A DNA stretch of 64,000 nt from RUG100 sp050953425 (GTDB taxonomy: Bacteria; Bacillota; Clostridia; Peptostreptococcales; Anaerovoracaceae), in assembly GCA_050953425.1 (NCBI GenBank), contig JBMNMQ010000004.1, positions 1-64,000 on the forward strand. Direction: 5' to 3'. Below are positions 16,307 to 24,266 of this stretch, one piece after another (positions within the stretch are counted from its first letter, which is position 1; the number at the start of each line of letters is the position of its first letter). A model generated the notes under the pieces. The model was given only the letters and a program-made list of their open reading frames with translations. It had not been told where the DNA came from and ran no database searches. The translations under genes and the position numbers were made by a program.

Positions 16307-17728
16307 CTAATCGTGGGAGTCCGTCAGGCTTTCGTTGTAGAGCACCAGCGTTTTGGCAATTTCAAATCCCTGCTGGATGGTGATGCCTACCGCGACCAGA
16401 TTGAGATCTTTGTTGGCTTGGAAGAACATCGAGGCGTCGGTGCGCATGAAGGTGAAGGAGGGCTGCAGAGTGAGATCCGCTTCCTGTCCGGCCAGCACCA
16501 GTTTGTCGGAAAGCTCCTTGTTCTTCTTCGTCGACCAGAGCGGAATGGTCGAAACAATGCGGAATTTCATGTCCGAGAGTTCCGCTGTTTCGCGATAGGC
16601 CTTGTTCATTTCCTGGAAGACCGACTGGGAGGTAGCACGGACAAAGACGCCGAAGCGGATCTGTCCGTTTTTAGTCCTGACCTTGCCGATGTTGGCCAGC
16701 GCGGTGATGTCGCCGTCTCTGCTGTCCTCTTCCCCCTCTTTGGCGTCGTCTCCTTCACGGGCGTAGACGCCGTCGACCATCGTATACATCAGACTGAATA
16801 CCGAGGCGGTATCGTTGGCGGAAAAAACTTTGTCCGGCACCTTGACTTCCTCAATTGTGCAGGATATATCTGGCTCGTTTTTGATGTTTTTTTCAACATA
16901 GGAAACGCGGGCGTTGTCCAGCTGCTCCTTCAGTTTGTCCGCTTCGCTGTTGTTGACCGTGACGACGCAGGAAGCGTCGGCCGGATAGCGGTCGGCCCGG
17001 GATCCGCCGTTCAGTGAAGCGATCTGCATGACGATGCCGTTGCTGCGGCATTCATACAGCATATCCATCAGGTCGACGATCGGCTTGGCGTGGCGGGTGT
17101 CGCGTATGGACGAATCCTCGCTGATACAGCCTCGGATGGAAACGCGGAAAGCACGATTTCCTTCCGGCCTGGTGTAGTGAATTTTCTTGCCGATTTCATA
17201 CTGTGCCGTAGCCGCGCTGCCGGTGAAGAGGCGCGGTGTGCTGCGCTCGGTGAGAGAGATGAAGTTCGAGGCGCGCAGGTACTTTTTCGGCAGATGCATG
17301 GCGCCTTTCGTCCCTCTGGTGAAGAGAACCGTGATTTCGCCGTGCTCGCGGGTGTCGGCCAGCACGCTCAGGGCGATGGCGGCCGTCTTGCAGGTCGCGC
17401 TGCGGTCGCGGCTGTCGACGCGTACCTGGTAGGTGACATCGCTGCGGGCGGTTTTCTTTCTGCCGGAAGCTTCCCGCGAAATCACCAGACCGCAGTCCGG
17501 AATCTGCCGGTGATAGTAGCGGTGCCGGTCGGCCCATTTGGTCAGGCAGCGGAATATATCGTCGTCGCTGCAGGCAGTGGGAACGCCGGACTTCATATAA
17601 TCGTAGCTGGCATAGACATCATCCTTGAGCTGGTCCTCGAACTCGGTGCTCATCGTGTCGCCGCAGCCGGTCAGCAGCAGACTGACGGCGAGTACGGATG
17701 CCAGCAGGATGGCAAGAAATTTCTTCAT
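16307..17728 (-). CDS. Lipoprotein resembling an inactive M20/PepD-type peptidase
   Basis: A 473-residue protein beginning MKKFLAILLASVLAVSLLLT and a lipobox LLTGC, so it is a lipid-anchored extracellular protein. The body follows the layout of aminoacyl-histidine dipeptidase (PepD, family M20): for example ALSVLADTREHGEITVLFTR lines up with PepD ALAVLAD..HGPLEVLLT, and IASLNGGSRADRYPADASCVV with LxxxNGGTxxNAIPREA. The metal-binding and catalytic positions are gone: the expected HxDMV site, the GADNG aspartate (here ATCKT), and the TxEE catalytic glutamate (here TRGTKG). I infer a non-catalytic binding protein. Assignment rests on remembered family patterns. The second of two ATGs (17728) is better spaced from AGGAG. 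Confidence 0.7.
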   Translation of the reverse strand: MKKFLAILLASVLAVSLLLTGCGDTMSTEFEDQLKDDVYASYDYMKSGVPTACSDDDIFRCLTKWADRHRYYHRQIPDCGLVISREASGRKKTARSDVTYQVRVDSRDRSATCKTAAIALSVLADTREHGEITVLFTRGTKGAMHLPKKYLRASNFISLTERSTPRLFTGSAATAQYEIGKKIHYTRPEGNRAFRVSIRGCISEDSSIRDTRHAKPIVDLMDMLYECRSNGIVMQIASLNGGSRADRYPADASCVVTVNNSEADKLKEQLDNARVSYVEKNIKNEPDISCTIEEVKVPDKVFSANDTASVFSLMYTMVDGVYAREGDDAKEGEEDSRDGDITALANIGKVRTKNGQIRFGVFVRATSQSVFQEMNKAYRETAELSDMKFRIVSTIPLWSTKKNKELSDKLVLAGQEADLTLQPSFTFMRTDASMFFQANKDLNLVAVGITIQQGFEIAKTLVLYNESLTDSHD

Positions 17729-17762
17729 CATAAGCTCCTGATTCTATTGGCGGACAAAATAT

Positions 17763-17771
17763 ATCATAGCA
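17763..17771 (-). promoter_or_regulatory. Extended -10 promoter of the PepD-like lipoprotein
   Basis: On the minus strand the bases read TGCTATGAT, an extended -10 about 35 bases upstream of the start codon. The -35 is weak. Confidence 0.5.
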
Positions 17772-17800
17772 CAAACAACCGGCAAATGGTACTTTTGTGA

Positions 17801-17894
17801 CGGAGGTTTCACCTTCCGGAGGATGCACTTTCCGGCCCCCCGACGGAGGATGCACTTTCCTGCCCCCCTGCGGAGGATGCACCTTCCGGCCCTG
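17801..17894. repeat. 27-bp intergenic tandem repeat
   Basis: Units at 17817-17843, 17844-17870 and 17871-17894 start CGGAGGATGCAC and continue TTTCCGGCCCCCC with minor changes; a degenerate copy precedes them at 17801. Each unit contains GGAGGATG, a ribosome-binding-site-like core directly fused to ATG, but no conserved protein follows. Confidence 0.85.
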
Positions 17895-18017
17895 CGGATC
17901 CGTGCGGGGCGGCAGCGTGCTCTCTGCCGGCCCCGGGCGGGATGTCTCGGTTTGTCCTGGCGGACGCGGGCGGGAAACCGATTTGGAAAAAAGGCGGGAA
18001 AAGATTCTTAAAAAAGC

Positions 18018-18047
18018 TTGTAAGCGCCGGCGGGGATATGCTATAAT
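18018..18047 (+). promoter_or_regulatory. Promoter of rpmB
   Basis: TTGTAA and TATAAT are separated by 18 bases, and TGC precedes the -10 to give an extended -10. It lies 76 bases before the rpmB start and is one of the strongest promoters in the window. Confidence 0.75.
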
Positions 18048-18123
18048 ATCGAATGTTCGTGAAATCAGAACGCCCCGGCAGGGGACGCTGACATAGATAC
18101 CAGAGGAAAAGGAGGTGCGGGAC

Positions 18124-18315
18124 ATGTCAAAGAAGTGCGAGATTTGCGGCAAGGGCCAGGTTTCCGGTAACAACGTATCTCACTCGAACCGGCATACGAG
18201 AAGGAAATGGAATGCCAATATCCAGACCGTTCGGATCGAAGAAAACGGAAAGGTCAGAAAGGCCAACGTATGCACACGCTGCATCCGGTCCGGAAAAGTG
18301 AACCGCGCCGTTTAA
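18124..18315 (+). CDS. rpmB: 50S ribosomal protein L28
   Basis: L28 is a small basic protein of the large ribosomal subunit. The 63-residue sequence is the zinc-binding type: CEICGK near the start and CTRCIRS near the end supply four cysteine ligands, with SHSNRHTRRKWNANIQ between them. The ATG at 18124 is seven bases after AAGGAGGT; a GTG nine bases earlier overlaps that site. It is monocistronic by appearance, with its own strong promoter and an intrinsic terminator 12 bases after the stop. Confidence 0.97.
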   Translation: MSKKCEICGKGQVSGNNVSHSNRHTRRKWNANIQTVRIEENGKVRKANVCTRCIRSGKVNRAV

Positions 18316-18327
18316 GGCTGAAACAGA

Positions 18328-18357
18328 AATCTGTGTCGAACGGCACAGATTTTTTTT
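18328..18357 (+). terminator. Intrinsic terminator after rpmB, abutting the yloU ribosome binding site
   Basis: AATCTGTG pairs perfectly with CACAGATT across an eight-base loop and runs into eight T residues. The T-tract touches AGGAG, the ribosome binding site for the next gene, so yloU is expressed only by readthrough or from an unseen promoter. Confidence 0.9.
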
Positions 18358-18367
18358 AGGAGCGATC

Positions 18368-18841
18368 ATGGCTGACAACCGCAGCGAAAACTGCGTCATT
18401 AAAACAGAATACGGCGCGATCACGCTGACGCGGGAAGCGATCGGGCAGGTGATCATGAAGGTGCTGCGCAATTACCAGGGCAGAGTGCACGTGTCCAATC
18501 ACCGCGGCCGCCTGCTCGGTCTGCGGGATCGGCTCAGCCGCGTCGACGAGATCGACAATATGGAGATCCGCTTTGACGAGAGCGGGATCGTCAGCGTGCG
18601 CATCTATATCGTCATGCGCTTCGGCCTCAGCATCAGCCGCATCACCGGGATGATGATCCGCGAAATCCACGATGCCCTGACGCGCGTCATGGGAAAAGAG
18701 CCGGCCGAGATCTGCATCGTTGTCGCCGGCGTGCTCTCCAAGAATCTGGTGCCGCGGCATATTGAAATCAGCCGCCGCTACGACGAGAAGCCGAAGAAAA
18801 AGCCGCCGCAGCCCGCACCGCAGACCCCGCAGCAGCACTGA
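18368..18841 (+). CDS. Asp23/Gls24 family protein (YloU-like)
   Basis: A 157-residue alkaline-shock/Gls24 family protein. Members are small alpha/beta proteins, often membrane-associated through partners, implicated in envelope stress and fatty-acid metabolism in Firmicutes. Recognisable parts are the N-terminal YGAITLTREAIGQVI strand-helix and VDIYIVMRFG-like segment (VRIYIVMRFGLSI), then VNIxV-type repeats. The C-terminus is extended by a Pro/Gln/Lys-rich tail (KPKKKPPQPAPQTPQQH). The gene sits directly before recG as in other Firmicutes, but the DAK-domain kinase gene normally between them is missing. Confidence 0.88.
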   Translation: MADNRSENCVIKTEYGAITLTREAIGQVIMKVLRNYQGRVHVSNHRGRLLGLRDRLSRVDEIDNMEIRFDESGIVSVRIYIVMRFGLSISRITGMMIREIHDALTRVMGKEPAEICIVVAGVLSKNLVPRHIEISRRYDEKPKKKPPQPAPQTPQQH

Positions 18842-18853
18842 GAGGGGGCGCCG

Positions 18854-20866
18854 ATGACAGAACTCACCGAACTGCGGGGCGTCGGGCCGCGCAAGGCGGA
18901 GCGGCTGCAGCGGCTCTCCGTGCACAGCATCGAAGATCTCCTCTATCTGTTTCCGCGGGACTACGAGGATCGCACTGCGGTGACGCCGATCGCGGCGCTC
19001 GAACCGGGCCGGCCGGCGCTGACCGAAGGCACGGTACAGCAGGTGCGGCAGTTCACCGGACGCAGCCGGACCCGGGTGCTGCAGGCCGAGGTCGTCGACG
19101 GGGACGACCATCTGCAGGCCGTCTATTTCAACGCTTACTACCTTTCGCGCAGCCTGCGCCGCGGCGAACATTACTACTTTTATGGTACGCCGCAGGAAAA
19201 CCGCGGCCGGCTGCAGATGATCCATCCGGAATTTTCCGGCGATCGCTCCGAGCAGGGCATTCTCCCCGTCTATCCGCTGACCGCCGGCATCCGGCAGCCG
19301 GAGATGCGTCGGCTGCAGCGGCAGGCGGCTCCCTATGCGGCCGCGGTCGCGGACGATCTGCCGGCGGAGATCATCGCCGCGCAGTCTCTCTGCTCGCTGG
19401 CCGAGGCACTTTCCTGGATTCACTTTCCGCCCGACCGGGAACACCTGGAGCGGGCCCGGCAGCGGCTGATCTTCGACGAGCTCTTTGTTCTGCAGATCGG
19501 CGTGCAGCTGATGCGCCGCCGCGAGGAGCGCGGCATCCGCATGGATGCGCCGGGCGCCGAACGCGAGTTCGTCGATCATCTGCCGTTCACGCTGACCGGC
19601 GCGCAGGTCAGGACCGCGGAGGAAATCGTCTGCGATATGGCTTCCGACCGGGCGATGAACCGACTGGTACAGGGTGACGTCGGTTCCGGAAAGACGGCGA
19701 TCGCCGAAATCGCCCTCTACAAGGCGGTCCGCAGCGGCCGCCAGGGTGCTCTGATGGCGCCCACCGATCTGCTGATGCGGCAGCATCTGGCCGGACTGGA
19801 ACGTGATTTTGCGCCGCTTCATGTTTCTGTCGGCTGGCTCAGCGGGCACATGAGCGCGGCGGAACGCAGCGAACAGCTGGAACGGCTGGCGGACGGCCGC
19901 ACCGACATCGTCATCGGCACGCATGCGCTGCTGCAGCCCGACGTCGCTTTTCATGATCTCGGGCTGGTGGTGACCGACGAACAGCACCGCTTTGGCGTCA
20001 ACCAGCGCGCCAGTCTGATTGCCAAGGGCAGCAATCCGGATATTCTGATCATGACCGCGACGCCGATTCCGCGGACGATGGCGATGGCGCTTTACGGCGA
20101 TCTCGACGTCTCGGCCGTCGATGAGCTGCCGCCGGGTCGTCAGCCTGTGCGGACGCGGGCGGTGACGACCCGTTCGCGCGACAAGGTCTACCGTTTTGTC
20201 GGTGAGGAGCTGCACCGCGGGCGTCAGGCCTTTGTCGTGGCACCGCTGATCAGCGAGAGCGACGCCATCGATGCCGCCGGCGCCGAGGAGCTGGCGGCGG
20301 AGCTGCGCGGCCGCTTCCCCGACTTTCGCGTGGCGCTGCTGCACGGCGCCATGAAGCAGGAGGAAAAGGACGAGGTGATGCGGCGCTTTCAGCGCGGCGA
20401 GATCGATCTGCTGGCGGCAACCGTGGTGATCGAGGTCGGCATCAATATTCCCAACGCCACCGTGATGGTCATCGAGAATGCCGAGCGGTTCGGCCTCGCA
20501 CAGCTGCACCAGCTGCGCGGCCGCGTCGGCCGCGGCGGGGAGCAGTCTTACTGCGTGCTGGTGCTGGGAGAGGGCTGCGGCAAGGTGGCGCTCGAGCGGG
20601 CGCGCGTGCTCTGCGAGAGCAGTGACGGCTTTGCGATTGCCGAAAAGGATCTGGCTCTCCGCGGCCCCGGAGAAGTGCTCGGCACGCGCCAGCACGGCCT
20701 GCCGGATCTGCACCTTGCCGATCTGATGCGTGACCGGAAAGCCCTGGAAATCTGCCGCCGGCAGGCGCTGCGGCTGCTCGCGGACGATCCCGGCCTGGAA
20801 CGGCATCCGGCGCTGCTGGCACGTGTGCGGCGGGCGTTCGGCGACGAACTCCGCATCGCAACCTGA
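18854..20866 (+). CDS. recG: ATP-dependent DNA helicase RecG
   Basis: RecG remodels stalled replication forks and recombination intermediates. The 670-residue sequence shows the N-terminal wedge/OB domain beginning LRGVGPRKAERLQRL, helicase motif I GDVGSGKT (residues 274-281), motif II DEQHRFGV, motif III TATPIPRTMAM, motif V VIEVGINIPNATVMVIENAERFG and motif VI QLRGRVGR. The length is typical. It begins 12 bases after yloU with GAGGGGG as ribosome binding site and is followed by rsmD, the common Firmicutes order. Confidence 0.97.
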   Translation: MTELTELRGVGPRKAERLQRLSVHSIEDLLYLFPRDYEDRTAVTPIAALEPGRPALTEGTVQQVRQFTGRSRTRVLQAEVVDGDDHLQAVYFNAYYLSRSLRRGEHYYFYGTPQENRGRLQMIHPEFSGDRSEQGILPVYPLTAGIRQPEMRRLQRQAAPYAAAVADDLPAEIIAAQSLCSLAEALSWIHFPPDREHLERARQRLIFDELFVLQIGVQLMRRREERGIRMDAPGAEREFVDHLPFTLTGAQVRTAEEIVCDMASDRAMNRLVQGDVGSGKTAIAEIALYKAVRSGRQGALMAPTDLLMRQHLAGLERDFAPLHVSVGWLSGHMSAAERSEQLERLADGRTDIVIGTHALLQPDVAFHDLGLVVTDEQHRFGVNQRASLIAKGSNPDILIMTATPIPRTMAMALYGDLDVSAVDELPPGRQPVRTRAVTTRSRDKVYRFVGEELHRGRQAFVVAPLISESDAIDAAGAEELAAELRGRFPDFRVALLHGAMKQEEKDEVMRRFQRGEIDLLAATVVIEVGINIPNATVMVIENAERFGLAQLHQLRGRVGRGGEQSYCVLVLGEGCGKVALERARVLCESSDGFAIAEKDLALRGPGEVLGTRQHGLPDLHLADLMRDRKALEICRRQALRLLADDPGLERHPALLARVRRAFGDELRIAT

Positions 20867-20919
20867 CAGATCGGCGCATTGCACCGCCCGACGGCGGACA
20901 GAAGGGAGACAAGACAAAC

Positions 20920-21456
20920 ATGAGAATCATTGCCGGAGATTACAAGGGGCGCAGACTGGAGGCGCCGTTGGATGACCTGATCCGTCCGACCTCGGACAAA
21001 GTCAAGGAAGCGCTGTTTTCCATACTGACCCTCGATATTTACGATGCCGTCGTCTGCGATCTCTTCGCCGGCACCGGCAATCTGGGACTGGAAGCGCTGA
21101 GCCGCGGCGCCGCCCGCTGCTGGTTCGGCGACCACGCCGGCGAGAGCATTCAGCTGATCAAGAAGAATACGGCGCTCTGCCGCGCCGAGCACAAGAGCAC
21201 CATCATCCACGGCGATTACAAAAAGGTGCTCTCCCGGATCGACGAAAAGATCGATCTGTTCTTTCTCGACCCACCCTATCACAAGAACCTGCTGCCCCGC
21301 GTCTTTGCGGAGATCGCCGCCCGCGATCTGCTCGCCGAAGGCGGCAAGATCATCGCTGAACACGCGCGGCAGCAGCTGCTGCCCGAGGAACTCGCCGGTT
21401 TCAGAAAAACGAAGGAACGGAGCTACGGTAGAGTTGTGCTTTCGATATACATGTGA
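20920..21456 (+). CDS. rsmD: 16S rRNA (guanine(966)-N(2))-methyltransferase
   Basis: RsmD methylates G966 of 16S rRNA using S-adenosylmethionine. The 178-residue protein starts MRIIAGDYKGRRLEAP and carries RPTSDKVKEALFSIL, the SAM-binding loop DLFAGTGNLGLEALSRGA and the catalytic DPPY (in LFFLDPPYHKN). These features separate it from other N6/N2 methylases. AAGGGAGA precedes the ATG. It forms a run with recG and coaD on the same strand. Confidence 0.95.
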   Translation: MRIIAGDYKGRRLEAPLDDLIRPTSDKVKEALFSILTLDIYDAVVCDLFAGTGNLGLEALSRGAARCWFGDHAGESIQLIKKNTALCRAEHKSTIIHGDYKKVLSRIDEKIDLFFLDPPYHKNLLPRVFAEIAARDLLAEGGKIIAEHARQQLLPEELAGFRKTKERSYGRVVLSIYM

Positions 21457-21497
21457 TAAACTTAACACAACTTTGACATTCCGGAGGTAGGAATACT

Positions 21498-21986
21498 ATG
21501 AATAAAGCTCTGTACGCCGGTTCTTTCGATCCCCTGACCTGCGGGCATCTCGATCTGATCCGCAGGGCAGCGAAAATCTGCGACCGGCTGGTGGTCGGCG
21601 TCATCGACAACCCTTCCAAGGTTCCGCTTTTTTCGGTGGCCGAACGCGTTGCCATGATCCGGGAAGCGGCCGCCGCCTATCCGAATGTTTCCGTCGATCA
21701 TTTTTCCGGTCTGCTGGCGGAATATGTCAATCGCAATGATTTTGACATCGTCGTCCGCGGCCTGCGCGGGAGCATGGATTTTGCCAGCGAAATTCAGATG
21801 GCGCAGATGAACGCCAGACTGTACGAGAGCCGGGTGGAGACGATTTTTCTGATGACCGATCCGGGTTATTCGTATTTCAGTTCCTCTATGGCCAAAGAAG
21901 TGTATTCACTGGGCGGTGACATCGAAGGACTGGTCCCGGACGTCGTCGCGGAGAAAATGAAGGAAAAATTCAACGGAGGTAAGTGA
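21498..21986 (+). CDS. coaD: Phosphopantetheine adenylyltransferase
   Basis: CoaD transfers AMP to 4'-phosphopantetheine, the fourth step of coenzyme A synthesis. The nucleotidyltransferase motif is GSFDPLTCGHLD; most homologues have TNGH or TxGH, so the Cys is tolerated. The RGLRGSMDFASEIQMAQMN and YSYFSSSMAKEVYSLGGD motifs are typical. The length is 162 residues. GGAGGTAGGA lies just upstream. Its TGA stop overlaps the next start codon by one base. Confidence 0.96.
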   Translation: MNKALYAGSFDPLTCGHLDLIRRAAKICDRLVVGVIDNPSKVPLFSVAERVAMIREAAAAYPNVSVDHFSGLLAEYVNRNDFDIVVRGLRGSMDFASEIQMAQMNARLYESRVETIFLMTDPGYSYFSSSMAKEVYSLGGDIEGLVPDVVAEKMKEKFNGGK

Positions 21987-22669
21987 TGAACGTGGGAGAA
22001 GAAAGCGTACTGGAACTGCTGGAGGAAATCGAAGAAATTGTTGATACCAGCAACGGTGTCCCGCTGACCGGCAAAATCATGGTGGATGCCGGCGAAATGC
22101 TGGAGATCGTGCAGGAAATCCGCACCTCGCTGCCGGATGAAATCCAGCAGGCGCAGTGGATCAAGAACGAACGCGACCGCATCCTCGGTGAGGCCAAATC
22201 CGAATACGAAGCCATCATCAACAACGCGCAGCAGCAGGCGGAGGACCTGGTCGAACATGACAAGATCATGATGGAGGCCAGAAAGCGCGCCGACGCCATG
22301 CTGGAGAAGACGCGGGATACGGTTCGACAGCTGAAGATGAGCACCTACGATTATGTCGACGGCATCCTCTTTGACTTTCAGGAAAAGATGGATGAACTTT
22401 CCAAGACGTACTTCAGTGACTTCTTCAATCAGCTGGAGACAACGTTCAACGGCATCAACACGACGCTGGAGGAAAATCGTGACGAGATCAAGGAGATGGC
22501 GTACCGCACCTCGATGAACCTCGACGAAAAGAAGCAGGGCGGAGAAGCGCCGCAGGACGCCGGCGGCGACCAGGCGCAGCAGCCGTCTGCGGAAGAAGAG
22601 GAGCAGGCCGCGGCGGCGGATGAATATTCCGACTACGTGTACGAGGACGAACCGGACGACCGCTCCTGA
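21986..22669 (+). CDS. Conserved coiled-coil protein between coaD and tmcAL
   Basis: A 227-residue soluble protein dominated by charged helices. Residues 50-130 (ERDRILGEAKSEYEAIINNAQ...) form an extended coiled coil reminiscent of ATP synthase b-subunit or DivIVA-like stalks. An acidic, Gln/Ala-rich disordered tail (about residues 175-227) follows. Genes of this kind at the same place in Clostridia are usually named only as putative ATPase, without evidence. The ATG at 21986 (GGAGGT five bases before) is preferred to the GTG at 21983. It is tightly coupled to coaD. A cell-division or envelope role is only speculation. Confidence 0.8.
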   Translation: MNVGEESVLELLEEIEEIVDTSNGVPLTGKIMVDAGEMLEIVQEIRTSLPDEIQQAQWIKNERDRILGEAKSEYEAIINNAQQQAEDLVEHDKIMMEARKRADAMLEKTRDTVRQLKMSTYDYVDGILFDFQEKMDELSKTYFSDFFNQLETTFNGINTTLEENRDEIKEMAYRTSMNLDEKKQGGEAPQDAGGDQAQQPSAEEEEQAAAADEYSDYVYEDEPDDRS

Positions 22670-22723
22670 CGAGCGGTTCTGAACCGCCGGCGGGCGGCCG
22701 CCCGGCGAAAAGCGGGGGCAGCC

Positions 22724-24037
22724 ATGCGCATTACCGGACTGACAGCGGAATACAACCCGATTCATAACGGCCATATTTATCACCTGCGGCAGAGCAGGGC
22801 GATGAATAAGGCCGATTTTATCGTGGCCGTGATGTCCGGAGATTTTACCCAGCGAGGGGAACCGGCCGTCTTTGACAAATGGACGCGGGCCGCCTGGGCG
22901 GTGCGCAGCGGCGTCGATCTCGTTTTTGAACTGCCGGTCGTCTTCGCCGCCGGCAGTGCCGAACAGTTTGCCGACGGTGCAGTGCGCCTTTTGACATCAC
23001 TGGGATGCGTCAGCGATCTGTCGTTCGGCAGCGAATGCGGCGACATCGGCGCGCTCTATCAGCTGGCCGGCTTTCTCGACGGGGAGCCGGAGGCCTATCG
23101 TCAAGCCCTGCATGAGCAGCTCGACCGCGGCCTGTCCTATCCGGCAGCCCGGGAGGCGGCCGTGCGGACGGTGATCGGCGACGCGGCCGCGGATCTCCTG
23201 CGCCGTCCCAATGACATTCTCGGCATCGAGTATCTCAAGGCGCTGCGGCGGTTGCAGCGTGAAACCGGCGCGGAGCCGGTGCCGCGGGAGGGCAGGCTGC
23301 ATCTGCTGACGGAGCGCGGCCGGACGGTGATCCCGGCAGCGCATTGTGTGCCGCGGCGCGGTGCCTACCATCTGCGCGAAGCATCCGGCGCGGACCTTGT
23401 CAGCACCGCCGCGGCGCCCGTCTATGCCGGCGGCGAAGCGGTGCGCGAGCGGCTGCGGCAGTATGACACCGCCGCTCTGCGTGCGGCCGTGCCGCCGCCC
23501 GTGCTCGAGGATCTGCAGCACGGCGTCTGGGATGAGATGGTCGGCACGGAAGCGATCTGGCCGGCGCTGCAGAGCCGCCTGCTGCTGATGCCGGAGGAGG
23601 ACATGCGCCGCGTCGACGGCGTCAGAGAGGGCATCGAGCACCGCATCCGACGCGTCCTGCGCCGCTGTCATTCCTATGCCGAACTGGTCGAGTCGCTGCA
23701 GAGCCGCCGCTTTCCCCGCACCACCGTGCAGCGAATGCTGCTGCACCTGCTGCTGGATATCCGCCCCGAAGATGTCACGCCGCCGTCCTATGCCAGACTG
23801 CTGGCGGCCGGCGCGCGGGGCAGAAAGCTGCTGCGCCTGATTGACCGCAGCGGCTGCAGCCGGATCCCGGTGATCACCAACCTGCCGCGGCAGCGCGAAC
23901 GGCTGGACGGGGAGGACGGCAAACTGCCGCGCCTGCTGGAACTCGACGTGACGGCGGCCGATCTCTATAACCAGGCGGCCGGCCGCGACCTCTATGCCCG
24001 CAGCGATTTTGTCGTTCATCCGCGGATTCTGCCCTGA
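22724..24037 (+). CDS. tmcAL: tRNA(Met) cytidine acetate ligase
   Basis: TmcAL (formerly YlbM) activates acetate with ATP and acetylates the wobble cytidine of elongator tRNA-Met. The adenylation motif is EYNPIHNGHIYHL at residues 9-21, and MSGDFTQRGEPAVFDKW and FELPVVFAAGSAEQFADGAV are hallmarks. RRPNDILGIEYLKAL is also typical. It is 437 residues, a little longer than the usual 400. It precedes ackA, which may be meaningful because both enzymes handle acetate, although ackA has its own promoter. The start is the ATG at 22724, after a GGGGGC box. Confidence 0.94.
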   Translation: MRITGLTAEYNPIHNGHIYHLRQSRAMNKADFIVAVMSGDFTQRGEPAVFDKWTRAAWAVRSGVDLVFELPVVFAAGSAEQFADGAVRLLTSLGCVSDLSFGSECGDIGALYQLAGFLDGEPEAYRQALHEQLDRGLSYPAAREAAVRTVIGDAAADLLRRPNDILGIEYLKALRRLQRETGAEPVPREGRLHLLTERGRTVIPAAHCVPRRGAYHLREASGADLVSTAAAPVYAGGEAVRERLRQYDTAALRAAVPPPVLEDLQHGVWDEMVGTEAIWPALQSRLLLMPEEDMRRVDGVREGIEHRIRRVLRRCHSYAELVESLQSRRFPRTTVQRMLLHLLLDIRPEDVTPPSYARLLAAGARGRKLLRLIDRSGCSRIPVITNLPRQRERLDGEDGKLPRLLELDVTAADLYNQAAGRDLYARSDFVVHPRILP

Positions 24038-24112
24038 ACCGGGATGCGGCGGATCATGGGCAGCCAGGACTGACGATGGATCATGCGGACAGGCAGCAGC
24101 ATTGAACGAGCA

Positions 24113-24142
24113 GCATAACCGGGATCCGCATAACCGGGATCT
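24113..24142. repeat. 15-bp tandem duplication upstream of ackA
   Basis: GCATAACCGGGATC plus one variable base occurs twice in a row, directly upstream of the ackA promoter. It is the smallest of the tandem repeats in this window. Confidence 0.8.
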
Positions 24143-24157
24143 GTGCCGGCTTCGGTC

Positions 24158-24186
24158 TTGCCATCGGCGAAAAAAAGGCATATAAT
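24158..24186 (+). promoter_or_regulatory. Promoter of ackA
   Basis: TTGCCA and TATAAT are spaced by exactly 17 bases, 81 bases before the ackA start codon. The good -35 goes with the absence of an extended -10 here. Confidence 0.75.
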
Positions 24187-24266
24187 AATCATGTCTGCGT
24201 GCGGTTGGGGCAACCGCGCGCGTTTTCCGAAGAGAAATCACGTATCATAAAAAGGAGAGCACGAAA

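Larger units (their letters stand above)
17729..18123. other. Divergent intergenic region (395 bp) between the lipoprotein and rpmB
   Basis: It holds a minus-strand extended -10 for the lipoprotein (17763-17771), a 27-bp tandem repeat (17801-17894) and the strong rpmB promoter (18018-18047). Open frames across the repeat are not supported as genes. Confidence 0.6.

Noticed and set aside
18356..20917. 853-codon minus-strand frame opposite yloU and recG
   Set aside because: Same explanation: an antisense shadow of GC-rich coding sequence with no recognisable domain.
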